Origin: Bemisia tabaci
Lineage: Eukaryota; Arthropoda; Insecta; Hemiptera; Aleyrodidae
Assembly (NCBI RefSeq): GCF_918797505.1
Contig: NC_092801.1
Span: 32,936,487-33,000,486 of the forward strand
DNA: 64,000 nt
Direction of reading: 5' to 3'
Below are positions 46,201-58,416 of the stretch, piece by piece. The position numbers and the translations under genes are program-made. Under the pieces are notes generated by a model. The model saw only the letters and a list, made by a program, of their open reading frames with translations, had not been told where the DNA came from and ran no database searches. Numbering within the stretch: the first letter of the stretch is position 1; the number at the start of each line of letters is the position of its first letter.

Positions 46201-49200
46201 AAAATCGTACAGTTCAGGTGGTCCGATTAAGAAACTGGATACAATTTTCCCTGTGCTCAACGGTTTCTTGTTGTTGGTTATGCAGCCTCTTCGTACTAAT
46301 TCGATGACTCCACCACTGAACATTTCAGAGTGGATGCCTAAGTCTTTGTGGTCAGTCAAATTGGTGAGAACAGCATCAGGAAGACTGCCAATACCTATAA
46401 AAGAATTATAAGTGATTGTAACTTGCGGTAAATTGTTTATTTTATGATAAATTGATATTCAAGGGCCATTATAGCCATTGATAGGAGCTAAAAGAAGCGG
46501 GGAAAGTTCTAATACTGTCGTATTAGAAAAGCGCTCAGGTGTTAGTAAATGTATTTAGTGAAGAAAGGAAGTATAAACTTTGTCGACTTGGCTGGGAAAT
46601 GGAAATAAAACATCAGCTGATAGCAAACAAAGGTTACCAAGGAAACCGTAAACGCGTTTTTTCGTTTCCCGAAAATGATCGCCACCGTTGAGCTCATCAG
46701 GCGCGTTTTTTTAGGCTTCTTTTATTTTCAACGATCAATTTTGATAAGAATTACTCTACCGCTAAGAAAATTTCTTATAGACAAACGATCGTAACTACCC
46801 GCGCATTACGTTAAGAGCATAAAATACGGTTATCACAGCTTTATTTATTTTAAAACTGGACCCCCCCAAAAAGCCTACACATCGATGAGCTGGTGCGCCA
46901 TTTAAACGAATTAGCACTAGTATACTAGTATTCTAGAGGCAAGTCGAAATCAAAAAGTGCTGCCTATCGGCTGAGCGCTTAAAAGCTCTGGCACATAGTA
47001 TGATGTTTTAACATCCGAGTTCAATCTTTCATGATATGAAAAGAATTAGAAGAGAAGAGAATACACGATACTCAATAAAATATACTCTACTAAATCTTTA
47101 ATCATTAATTAAGGCAATCAACTCACTATAGGTACATTGGATGAGAGAGGGAAAAAACTTGAATACAATTACTTAGGGGGAAGGATCGCTATTCGAAAGC
47201 TATCTTTCAATTTAGTTTCTTCTATAAATCAATCCATTTTTTCGGTCTTGATGTTTACAAGCTATACTAAGCCACTGTATGGAAAGACGGACAAGACACA
47301 TTTTGGGACAATGGATGCATTTATACTTTTATGGGTTCAAGTTTATATTCTGTCTTGATCAGACTTGAAAATGAGATGAGTTTAAAAAAAATACCGTTTT
47401 TTCCTTCTTAAAGTTGGCTTTCTTTTGAAACAAATACCTCTGTTAAAGCTGACTAGAATTACTGATGAAAGCATCAAATAAAGTATTTTTGAAAGCAAAG
47501 TATGGTCAGTCAAATGAACTGCAAAAAAATCTCCACCATGTTTCTTCTTATGAATCGAAGAACAAATTTAAGAATCATTTTACTCATGCCTCCATCAAAG
47601 AGGTCAGCAGATAGAATAGCAAGAAAAATAAAATATATTAAGAGCAAATGATGACATTCCTAATCCTTCTCAACCTATAATCAGCGAAATTATCCTTGGC
47701 CTAAGAATTGCTATTATTACGGAGATTAGTATAAAAATTAGTAATTAGTAATTAGTATTACGGAGTTGAGTTTCTAAAATTTTTGAGAATACATACTTAT
47801 CATCTTTTTTTTCCGATGTAAAATTGAGTATGAATTAAAAATCTGGTGGTGATTAGCGTTACTAATATAGACAAGCAACAGTTTCATTCTGATCAATCTC
47901 AGACATAGTACTTCAAGCTTAGTTTAATTAGTGATAAATAACGGCACCAAATAACTTAGTGCTTTTGATGCAAGTGAAGTAAAAATACAATTGAGAACAA
48001 AAAGGACCAAAGTTAGACTCACCCATTTGAAGAGTGGCACCGTCATCGATCAAATTTGAAGCGATGAGCTGTCCGATTTTCTTCTCGTTTTCATGAGGTG
48101 CTCCACCTCCGTGCGCTGGTAATGGTCTGTTGATGGGAACAACATAATCGAAATGAGACTGGTGTACCAATGCATCCCCAAACGTTCTTGGCATATGTTC
48201 ATTCACATGACCTAGGAAAAACCAAAATAGGAATGTAAAACTCGAAATTAAGATAAGGGGCAAAGAAAATACTTTTTTAAAGTTATAACGAGACTTTAGG
48301 GTTTTAACGTCAAAAAGAATTAAAAAGGTGTTTCAAGGTGTTAGGTTGCTTTAATCACACATCATAAGCGCAAGGGTGCAAATTTCTTACAATCCATCAA
48401 TCCGTGAATTGTCAGTGGTTGATGCAGGCTACCGAGGTGCAATATGGGCAAAAGGCAGTGCAAAGGTTCTTAATTACGATGTAAATAATATTACTAGCCT
48501 TTTAAATTTACTGAATGAAATAAACGTCTTCTTTCTCAAACCTAGGGCTTTTGTCTTGGAGAGTGCATTCTACCATGTTGACGACCTCTCAAATCTTTAG
48601 CCTTTATCCATCGCTTCTTAGTCATTTCTTATTTTGCTCTTAGTCATTTTCTTATTTTGCTCTGTAATTTTCTTGTTTTGTTCTTAAATTGCCTGATTCA
48701 AATCATTTGTACGATCTGTATCTGATTCATTTGTACGACTTGTACGATCCCTTAAAGGGAGTATATGAGGCCTTATATGTAACAATGGCGGATGTGAAAA
48801 ATTACCTTTTATAAACACGCTTAAAAAACTGTTTTGTTCACACAAAAATTTAATGTGTTTGGCTCTGGCATAATGTACAGATCTCGAAGATCACATCTCA
48901 AGCATTTTTTCAAAATTTTCTCAATGCCAAAACAGTTTTTTGAATGTGTTTCGAAAAGGTAATTTTTCACATCCGCTATTGTTACAGATAAGTCCTCATA
49001 TGTGCCGACTGTAAAATAAATAAATAAATAAACGTCACCATTCAGTAGATTAAGTTCACAATAGGCAAATTTTTTTGAGAGTACTTTGTGAGTTTCCATG
49101 TGGGCTTAGAGAATAGACATGAATCGTTGGTAGCGGTTTAGGCTGAAGAGGAATTTGCACCCTTGGATGTGTAACTCATTATTCCAGTACACAAAGTACG

Positions 49201-52200
49201 ATTCCTTCACTGTCAAGGTGATGTTATGACCAAAAGGAGTATATTCTACCTATGCCGACATTAAGAACATCCACATCCACATTCACTTAAAATTGCATTA
49301 CAACATTACTAAGTTACGCAGAGAGCGTACAAACATATTGTTAGTGAAACTAAAAAAACTTGTGTTTCAATTGCAAAGTTTCAAACCTCTGCTCTTCCTT
49401 TTTTTTTCACGAAAATGTTAAAGAGTCTACGCCAAGTAAATTTAAGCATTTTTAGAGTTAGACAGAGGGATTTACTACCTAGATTCTTGCATTTACTTTC
49501 CATGCTGAACTGAAAACAGGTGGAATGGTATTCTGTCACACTTTAAAGGTGCGCAAACTTACTTGCCGTTGACTCTACTGAACTTTCCTGAAATCATTTT
49601 CAGAGAAAAGTCTTGAAAAGACACCAGAAGTTGACACACAGTTTGATGCAATAATAATGATTGATCCAGGGTTTTTATAATTTCTTCATTTTCTCATTTC
49701 CTTTTACTTTTCTCAACTCCAAAATTTCCAAAGTTCTTGCATTTTGATAAATAATCAAAGAGAAAAAAATGTTTACCAATAACTATTTCGGAGTTGGCGA
49801 TGGCTGCTCGCACACAGTCAACACTGGTTCCCAAACTGCAGAATCCATGTTCATCAGGGGGTGATACCTGAAATTAAATAATGATTCATTATTTTTTTCA
49901 CAGGTATTTGGTCCTTTGCTCAAATTTCATCGGCATGAATCAGTTAGAGAATTCCGGTAGTTTATGGCTACACCAGGCACCATTAACTAAGCATTAAGTC
50001 TAGAGAAAGCGGATAAAAGGATAACTTTAAATTACGACAAAAAATTGCCCTCTTCGATAAAAGGAGGAGTTCATAACCAAACATTTGAAAAGAAGTTACG
50101 TAGTATCCAGAACAAAGATGTCCATATACAATGAAGGAGTTTTTAGACGAATGATATTTTTTTTGTAATTAGGTAAAAATGTACTTGAAAATTATTTTTT
50201 CCTGAGTAAATTTCATAATTGTACATGTCTAAATGTAAGGACAAACACCAATAAATTTGTAAGGCCTGTATTATACAGTGCATGAGCAAAACATAATTAT
50301 AGTACATTAATATTATATTCAATTATGCACACTTATAAAAGCCGCTTTCATAGCGCTCTACGACATCCAGCCGATACTGTGTAAGTATTCAATTATACTG
50401 TGTCAAAAACTATACGAATGTTGATAACTCAAGAAATAAAATTTTAGACAAATCTGCTCAAGCAACAAATAGAGCCGAAAAAAATTTGATTATGAATTCA
50501 CTCACTTGGACAATTGAAACATTTGGTCGGAAAATTTTACGCTCAAACAGCAGAGGGATCTCAGACAAAAATATTGGCACTGCGTCACTGCGGCCTTCAG
50601 CAACAGCTTTTCGTACATTGGCAGCCATGAAAAATGAGCATGATCGGAAGATACCTGTAACAAAAAGCAAACAATGAGCATGGCGCACTAAAAAATTCCG
50701 ACAAAAATTATCATAGGATTAAAACTCTCTTGATTCATAGACAATAGAAAGGAGCTGAGCTTATAATTCTCACAAGAATGGATTTTATACATTCATATCA
50801 ATTCAAACCAATGCGTTTTCAAGATCATAAAAGTTTGCTACCTACGGACAAAAAATATCAAATGGACTGAAAAGCAAGTAAAGCTGTAAACAGAAAAAGG
50901 TTCAATCTGCAAATTATTAGAACCGGATTTGAGAAGCTTCCAATTACAATTTGTTAAGCAAAAGCTTCGATCAACTGAGGTACTAGGTAATAGAGTTGTT
51001 CTGAAGTTTTACATTTAGCAGGGTGGTAATATTTTAAGAAGACATGTTTTTTCATTACTTTTAAAATTACAATACTCATATTTAAACTGGGAACAAAACG
51101 CAGCTCTATTGGGAAATATTTTGAGCATTGTTACAGCAGTGCAATAAACTTGTATACAAAAATAAAGTAAGTACAAATATAAGGAAAAACCAGGGTTGTC
51201 AAAGAATTTAGAAAATAGAATCCCCTGACATCTCCCTAACACATTGTGGCGAAAACCCCTGAAAATGGAGAATATGCTAGGTGGTTAAAAGACATAATTT
51301 GAGATAGTTTTTACGCAGAATTTGCTGTTCGAAACATCAAACTCATTCTAGAACGCAAATTGTGGTAACTTCACAATTTTACCCTGACACTTCTGTCATT
51401 TTTCCTGACATTTTCAGGCTCTCGGTGACTTTTTAAAATGCCCTGACGTTTTCAAATTTTAACCATATTCCGTAACTGTGGCAACCCTGTAAATACTCTC
51501 AATGAGGAAATCGAGATGTTTTATTGTTTTACCGGCAGAACTGAAGTACCTTGGGTACAAGGATCACAAAACATAGCCGGTGATTGACTTTGGCACAGAT
51601 AAACAGTCAACGATCATATCAATGTCCATTGCATGGCCCAGATAATGAGAGCAATGTTTACTTAGGATCAGTTTGTTTACCTCTATGGGTACTTTTCAGA
51701 GATCTAAAACTTCCCCGAGAAAAATGCCTTCCCCATGGCAAAAACCTTCTCCTAGAAAACAGTGAAGTACAACTCTGCCGTGCTGAGGAAGAACGCCGTA
51801 TGAACATTCAAGAGTTGCCAAATTTCCCTCGATAAAACATGTATTTTTGATGACATTCATGCATATTTTTCCTTCAAATTTTCAGATATTTTAGATTGAA
51901 TTGCGTACAAAATTGTCTGAAAATTTTGGGAAAAATATTCACTATTTTCCTGATAAATTCTTAAGGAAACTTGGCTGAGTCTGGAGGCTCATCCGGCGTT
52001 CTTCCTAGCATGGCAATACTGAAATCCAACTTCGCCATTAGAATTGCCAAATTGCTGATTTGTCATCATCTACAAGGCAATTGCTCAGGGGAGTGTGAAA
52101 CAGATATTTAGGGGAGGGGGGGGAATATGTTACGCTGTTTTCTTTTTCAATATTTTTGTTGTCAAAATATGTTCATGGTATTGATCCTTCATGTTCAGGG

Positions 52201-52711
52201 ATAAAGATTAACACATTGATGGCCAGATACAAAAAATGTGTATCTCAACTGCAACATTTAAAAAACTGCAATCGTTCAATTTGCTTCATGGAAAACTGGT
52301 CAAAATTTTTTCATTCAATTTTGTGATTTTCTAAGAAGAAGTGAAGAAAATTCAAAAAAAAAGAAGAAAAAAAAATAAATAGAAATTGCTGAATAGTTTT
52401 TCCTTCGAAAATGAAACATAGGCAGAGACCTATAATTTCGCCATTCGGGAAATGCATTCCTTCACTTTAGCCAGCGATATGCTATTCATTGGCACGAAAA
52501 TAAACTGAGCCCTTCATGAAAATTTTTTTAGGACATGAGTGAGTAATTTCGGTACAAGACTCGAATTCTCACTTTTCAGCCCAACTTGACAGCAAACAAA
52601 CTCTCCGAAAATGTGCATCAGTGTGCCTGGGCCGTTTCTTTCAAGAGCAGTCACATTTATGAAAAACGGAACTAAAAACTTTATTTACATTATAGCTTAG
52701 CTCCTTCACCA

Positions 52712-52749
<38 letters not shown>

Positions 52750-54298
52750 GCAACTTAGGTTATTGCACGCTACACTTCGGAGGTTTTATAAATTAATTTT
52801 GGATTTAAGGAGATACAAATCTATGCTGCAGCTTTTGTAAACGCTCAAATTCAAAATATTTTTCTCAAAATTTCAACATTTTGATAATCATTTATTAAAA
52901 AACAAAAACATTGATAAACAATTGCAACATCGTGCAACAGAGGAGTAATTCAATTTTTAAAAAACCCAAAAATTTGTTGTGGTCAAAACCGAATTATAAA
53001 GAACACCATGCCATAGAGGGTTGAGCAGCAAAATATCAGATATTTAAACTGAATGTGGCAGTGTTGCATTCTTCACTAAATTTATTATTCAACATAAACA
53101 ACCAAAGACAAGGAAAATGCACGCACATAAAAAGACACCAGTGACATGGTTCAAGACCATATCATCTCATTATACATCATTCAGAAAAGACAGCACCTGA
53201 TCGGTTCAAGGTCCTTCAAGCAACAAAATTAGTTGGGTAGTCAGAAGACTGGACAGACGATTTGGACTACATTTTGCACAAGGAACTACTTTCACCCAAC
53301 ACAATGCCTTGCCAAAGTGGGTGGAACTCTTTCTTTTGTGTATATATAAGTATCTATTTATCTATTTATAAGTATTTATTAAGTGTGTATTTACAAGTAT
53401 TTATTTTTTTACTTGTTTCATTTATTTAAATACTATTGTAATGTAAGAAAGAGGTATGACCAAAATAAGACATGAAATGATAAACAAGATGCAAATAATC
53501 GATTAAATCAGCAGTAAATGGCCATTTCAAGCATTCCGCCCATTTTCAGTGCCAATTAGGGTATTAAGCTCTTCTTAAAACAAAAAAATAAAGATAATAA
53601 AATTCCAATTCACATCATTTCTAGCTCATTGAATAAACAACGTATGGACTTTATTTTGCAATAAAGAGCTCCTATCACTGGACCTATCGCTGGGTTCCAC
53701 TGAGATGAACCTAATTTGCCGAAGTGTTGCCTAATTTTCTTTTTCAGTTTTTACTTTTTTCAACAGAGAACTAAGCTCCTGTAAACTTTCTGTGAACTCA
53801 CATTTGATTATGAAGAATATGTGTATGTACTGACAAAATTTCAAGTTTCAAAGTTACCTAGTTGGTTTTCTGTTTAGAAAGTAAAATATTAGAGAAAATT
53901 AGGCAACATAAAATGCAATTAGGCAAATTCTGGTCAAAATCGGAAGGCAATGGGAATTCAGTTGTTTTATTTTGAAGTTTGGCAACACGAGCTGATAGCT
54001 TCAGCTGCAGCTCAAGCCAGCAAGTGACTGGCCCTAGTAGCACAGATTAAAAATAGACAGGTAATTGTTGACTTGGAAAAAATGCCAAGGCAAGGCCTCA
54101 GGGTCCCATGACTGGACTAACACACTGGCACAGTAACATTGGCACTCAATAAATTTCACCGGCTCTTGCTTTCGCCTCCAACTGCCGGTTTGATGAACTT
54201 GAAAAGCGTAATACCACTGCCAAACTTTTTTCCTTTACCGTTTTTTCTTTTTTTTTTTTTTTTTTTTTGTTATAATTATTCATTTCCAATTTTCCTTG

Positions 54299-54336
<38 letters not shown>

Positions 54337-57300
54337 ATTTCCTTTTTATCCCTACTTGCTGATGAAACATAGAAAAGATGTTCGGGAACCTTTGCAATGC
54401 AGAGTGTTCTCATAAACTGCATTGCATCTTTGCTGATTTTCTTATATAATTTTTTATATTGATACTAAAAATAATTATTTGTTCAGTTTTTGTTCATTTT
54501 ATGCAAATTTTATAGGTGGTTTGAAGGGAATTAATAAAACAATTTTGCCCGTATAAAGCAGCAACCGTTTCTGTGAGGACAGATATAATTTATCAGGTGA
54601 AACTGTTGAGGGTTGCAATGCGATCAAGCCCACGTAACTCTACCAACTTTGATTACTACCTACAGAGCACTGCGCACTTTTTCTTCTTCTTTTTCAAAAC
54701 CCTTCGATAAATTTCATTACGCTTGGAACTTTTGAGCAAGCATTTCAAACTAGAGTCAACACTTAAAAATCCATTCAAACCATATGATTAGTGAAACTGA
54801 GCAGATAATAGTTAGGATTCCGAACAGAGTTTGAGTGTGAAGTTGATAAATGCAACATTGAGCATTTGCTAAGATTTTGTAATTTCCCTTCTTTTATTTC
54901 CTCAAGCCAAATAAATGAATACTTGAAATCTAAAATTAAGAAGCAATCTAAAAACCGAAGATAATTGAAGGAGAAAGAGAGAAAAAAATAATGTACGAAA
55001 CCCGACTTTGTACCTCACAATAGTTTTAAGGCAAACAAATGCGTTTGAAGCAATAAGTATTCTTTAACAGCGGGGGCAAAGGCGGTAGCAAAGATTAGTC
55101 AGCAGATCCAAATGTGCCAAGAAGGTCAAAGATTATCAACTTAAAAGGAATAATTATGAGTATCGGCGATACTATTACTCAATTTTTATCTATTGTGATG
55201 TACGCATTGAGTAAGTAAGGAAGCATAACTCTCTAGTTTTTTTATTCAATAAATTTTGAATTGACTCCGGGAGGTACTGTTTATACTTCATTACAGTGGT
55301 GTCAGAGGCAAAAATTATGAGCACAAGGTGGCCTGTGGCCAACTGCCCTCCTGGAATTTAGAAATAAGTTCTGATGTATTTTCTTTTATTTATGCATTCC
55401 TCATTACCTGCTTTGTATTACCTGATATTATTAAATTTGATACAATTTTGTTGAGAAAATTTTAGATGAGGGAATGATGTTAGTGATATTAGATGAAGCA
55501 GGGCCATAATTTCTTCCATGCTAAGGAAGAACGCCATATGAACATTCGAGAGTTGCCAAATTGACCCGGATAAAACATGTATTTTTAAGAACAATTGTGC
55601 GCATTTTTCTATGAAATTTTCAGAAATTTCAGACAAAATTGAAGGAAAAAATTCAAGATTTTTCCAGTAAATTAAGGTTTTGTTGAAGGAAATGTGGCAA
55701 CGTCTAAAGGCTCATACGGCGCTTTTCCGTAGCACAGCAGATTTGCTCCCCCCCCCCTACCATCATTAAAAGTTGTACCTTTTTTAGGAGCAATTTAAAC
55801 CAATTTTAGAGCATTTTTCCTGACTAGTGGTCTAAACAAATTTTGCCTCATTCCAAAAATTTCACCTCTTCTCCCCTCTTTCCGCAATGTTGGGCAGAAA
55901 TGATGCCCCTGTGCTTCACTAAGTCATGAAAAATGGGAAACTTTGGTCAGCTAGGTACGAGACGAAAATTTAGGATGAAATTACTTACCTTCACATTCAG
56001 GATCTGTGTACGGCGCAGGTCCTTCTGTATGCATGTGACACACCTGGATATTTTTAAGATTGTTGCCTTTCGCAAAGTCAGTCATGACTGCAGCGAGTTC
56101 AATAGGCGTAGAGGCAGCTCCACTCAAAAATACAGTGTCATCTGAAAATTATGAGAATACTTATTATAATTCAGATCATTCAAGAGTTGAAAGAGCAGAA
56201 TCAATGTCAACATCTGGACGCATATGAAAATGAGAGGTCTACTTACATTCAAAATTTAGAAAGAAAAAAAAGTTATAGGCAGATCTCTGGAATAAATCAA
56301 TCTTCTAACATAGGGTGTCTAGTTTTTTTTTCATTTTGGGAAGGAAATCCTGATTTTTGATGGTTAAATCCTAATTTCATAATTTTTCCGAATCCTGATC
56401 AAATCCTGGTTTTTTGCGGAGAAAAATGTAACTTCACAAAAATTGCTCGATAAAAAAATCCGATTGGACGGCCGACTTTTCTCAAATCCTGATTTTGCGA
56501 CCAATTTTTCCTCAAATTCTGATAAAATCGGGATTAAATCCTGATGCTGGACACCCTGTATACAAAAAATTTGAGTATTTTTTCACAGAGAAACAAATTA
56601 TTTTTGAAGGATTAGTTGTAAAGCTCCGGTAAAAATTATTGAAAACTGCAGCATAGACTAGCAGACTTAGCCTAAGAAGGTCTTGATCTTCACAGGGAAT
56701 CTACAAAGCTGATAGCTGGAATTTCTCCTTTGGGTAAGAATAATTGAGGATGTTACTTGCATGAATCTTGGAATAAAACAGAGAGGAGTTCTAGCAAAGA
56801 ATTAGCATGATTGAGTCTGATAAGAATTTAAGTGTACTAAAACTGATCCATTTGTACCGACACTCGCTGTGGTGATGACTCTTTTGGTTCAGCAATGAAT
56901 ATTAATGAACAGCTCCCTAATTCTTGATTGAACATGAAAAATTTGGGAATTTCCTATTTCAAATGTCAAAGAGTGGAGGTTGTGACATAAAACCAGTTGC
57001 TGAAAATTTGTGTCTGTCAACAGGACAAAAACTAAGACACTGAGACATTAAGACTAAGGACTAAGGTAGAATGAAGTTATGCCATTGGTAGATTAATAGG
57101 TTATCCTTCTCATCAGGTCTATGTCAAGCTATACCAAATGTAATTGATGACATGGTGTCGGCAACTTGAAGGAGTTAACTTTGGCAGACTTTGGCTTCTC
57201 ATTGATTCCACCCAACAAAGGCTTATTTATAAGCCTTCTAAGTCCTCCATCTCAAGATAGATGACTGACAAAGCCAACCAATTACATAGCTCAATTCCAC

Positions 57301-58307
57301 ATTAATCTTGTCTAATTAGACATATTCTTGTCAGAAGAAACTATGTTGCACGCTTAGCCTATGCACATAGCTTCTTTTAGCATAAGTAAATACATCTGAT
57401 TGATAAACAAAAAATTTAACAAGCCATTCGCAGATACAAAAGCAGAGTCCACACCAAATAAATAAACGCACTTTTAGAGTGCAACTAAAGATAGGATGTC
57501 TTTAATTTAGCATTGAATAGATACAAAAATCAAGATGGTAGATCTTTTGTTTTGCTCTGAAAGTACAAGAACTTACTTGGTAGGGATTTTACCGAAACAA
57601 CTTTTTATGCTGATCAATGTCTCAACCTTTATCAACTTACGTGACCACCTATTCAATTTCCTTGATGAACATTGCTGTTGACAATGGTAATTAGGGTAAG
57701 TATTGGGGATTTCTGATACACGTGAGAAAAACTAACCTGGCTGAAATTAAAAGCCTGAGTACAGTGTACTTTTCAGTCCTCGTTTTCTATGCATTTGCTG
57801 TGAGTAAGTAGTGTTTAATTTTCCATTGCACGTAGGAAAGTTAGACAAGGTTCCAAGAGTGGACTCTGAAGGCTTAATTTTCTCCTGGACTAGTCCTCCT
57901 CCTAAGTACCAAATAGCTTTTAAATTTTTCAATCAGACTAAAAAGTGGAAACCCTGCTTTTTTCAAAACTGGATTCTTTCACCGAAGCATATTTATAGGT
58001 TAGGATAAAATAAATACATCAATGAAGATCGGAAGAGGGTTTAATAGCTGAAGTCAGAGTCAGAGTAAGAGCTCCAGCTGTTGAGTAAATTGTTGAAATT
58101 AAACTTACTCGATTTTATGCATTTCACTGCTTCTTCAGGCGTTACAACTTTCGGCTCGCGAGGCAGAGGTTGGGCTGGCTCTCTGCTGTAGGTGAAGTAA
58201 TTTCTCGACTGGCGATTAGATTTGTGGGCTAAAGCTGTAGACGCGCCCCAATTCGTTTTCAGCAGAACTTGACAAAATCTATCGGACAATCTTTGAACAG
58301 CAGCCAT
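40243..58307 (-). CDS. Mitochondrial acetyl-CoA hydrolase/4-hydroxybutyrate CoA-transferase family enzyme, nine exons, complete
   Basis: Exons, minus strand: 58109-58307, 55989-56141, 50506-50654, 49777-49867, 48023-48211, 46179-46394, 44862-44999, 41176-41307 and 40243-40427 (stop TAG). All borders are GT/AG and all phases join, giving 483 residues. The N-terminal 40-50 residues are Arg-rich and nearly lack acids, as in a mitochondrial presequence. Family landmarks follow in order: SGAASTPIEL, HTEGPAPYTD, NVSIVQVSPPDEHGFCSLG, EKKIGQLIA, DDGATLQMGIGSLPDAV, GIHSEMFSGG, IEVDLTGQVCSDSIG, GFGGQVDFIRGA and VVTENGIASLFGKTLRQRA. Glu284 in HSEM is the probable catalytic glutamate that carries the acyl-CoA intermediate. 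The enzyme should move CoA between short acyl-CoAs and free acids in the matrix; its substrate cannot be read from sequence. The start ATG at 58307 is the first in frame with a presequence. Confidence 0.95.
40595..40918. mobile_element. hAT-type MITE, TAGGG..TGTTCAA family, copy 2, inverted
   Basis: Opens TAGGGGTGTTCAAACGAATTC and closes ACCGATAGAACAGCCCTA, matching the inverse of 19687-20011 along its length. The flanking 8 bp (GGGCTCGT and GGCTGCAT) are not an exact duplication. It lies in intron 8 of the CoA-transferase gene. Confidence 0.82.
42290..42960. other. GC-richer patch in CoA-transferase intron 7
   Basis: This intronic stretch differs in composition from its neighbours, with CCTTGGGCCGCCTTGGGTCCC and GCGGCCGATACCCGTACCCC. 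It holds open frames on both strands, none with a recognisable domain. It may be a transposon fragment whose ends I cannot place. Confidence 0.35.
43450..44475. mobile_element. 1.0-kb element with about 140-bp terminal inverted repeats
   Basis: The left arm 43450-43590 (ATCGTTTAAGCC..TATTCTGGGGCTA..TCACCGGTAGTAAATCCCG) is inverted at 44338-44475 (CGGGATTTTTACTACCGGTGA..GCCCCAGAATACC..GCTTAAATTATTC). The interior has no transposase. It lies in CoA-transferase intron 7. Confidence 0.8.
45016..46178. other. CoA-transferase intron 6, gene-free
   Basis: A/T-rich, with a 17-base G run at 45917-45933 and a T run at 46050-46074. No element ends or coding signals were recognised. Confidence 0.45.
48761..49005. 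mobile_element. Fold-back MITE with about 77-bp arms
   Basis: GTATATGAGGCCTTATATGT..GGATGTGAAAAATTACC at 48761-48837 is inverted at 48928-49005 (GGTAATTTTTCACATCCGC..AAGTCCTCATATGTGCC). It lies in CoA-transferase intron 4. Confidence 0.85.
50337..50382. repeat. AAAGCCGCTTTCATAGCGCTC repeat fragment
   Basis: Matches the head of the repeat at 25402-25590. It lies in CoA-transferase intron 3. Confidence 0.45.
51191..51489. mobile_element. Repeat with CAGGGTTGTCA / TGGCAACCCTG ends
   Basis: The inverted termini bracket a body full of CCCTGACATNTTC, CCCTGAAAATGG and TTTTCCTGACA variants, in mirrored order. It is the same family as 24640-25003 and 28580-28834. It lies in CoA-transferase intron 2. 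Confidence 0.65.
51774..52017. mobile_element. Hairpin MITE, GGAAGAACGCCGTATGAACATTC family, copy 2
   Basis: From TGCCGTGCTGAGGAAGAACG to CCGGCGTTCTTCCTAGCATGGCA; the ends are mutual inverses. The middle pairs AAATTTTCAGATATTTTAG with TGTCTGAAAATTTTGGG. It lies in CoA-transferase intron 2. Confidence 0.8.
52712..52745. repeat. Poly-T tract
   Basis: About 33 consecutive T in CoA-transferase intron 2. Confidence 0.9.
54247..54337. repeat. Poly-T followed by about 38-base poly-C run
   Basis: Homopolymer T (about 22) and then about 38 uninterrupted C in CoA-transferase intron 2. Open frames across it give only Phe/Pro or Lys/Gly runs and are not genes. Confidence 0.9.
55516..55740. mobile_element. 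Hairpin MITE, GGAAGAACGCCGTATGAACATTC family, copy 3
   Basis: From CCATGCTAAGGAAGAACGCC to ACGGCGCTTTTCCGTAGCACAGCAG, with GTTGCCAAATTGACC / ATGTGGCAACGTC arms. It lies about 250 bp from CoA-transferase exon 2, in intron 2. Confidence 0.78.
56311..56560. mobile_element. MITE with TAGGGTGTCTAG / CTGGACACCCTGTA ends
   Basis: TAGGGTGTCTAG and GCTGGACACCCTGTA bracket a body of alternating AAATCCTGATTTT, AATCCTGATCAAATCCTGG and TCGGGATTAAATCCTGATG units. It lies in CoA-transferase intron 1, about 170 bp upstream of exon 2. Confidence 0.65.
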
Positions 58308-58416
58308 GGTATTGAATTGCACAGCACAGCACTTGAAACCTTCAAATCCTGAAATTCGGCACAGAAGTTTAGTTTAGAAGAGTTGTGTAAATGATTTTGG
58401 CGGCAGATTTTTTCAA
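58308..58416. promoter_or_regulatory. Possible bidirectional promoter region
   Basis: Only 109 bp separate the minus-strand CoA-transferase ATG from the plus-strand ATG of the candidate small gene. If both are real, their 5' UTRs and core promoters share this stretch. No TATA box is evident. Confidence 0.3.

Noticed and set aside
54139..54397. Open frames with poly-Pro or poly-Gly and poly-Lys
   Set aside because: They result from the homopolymer C and T runs.
58308..58322. Upstream start giving an N-terminal extension of the CoA-transferase
   Set aside because: The codon there is GTG, not ATG. The ATG at 58307 gives a good mitochondrial presequence.
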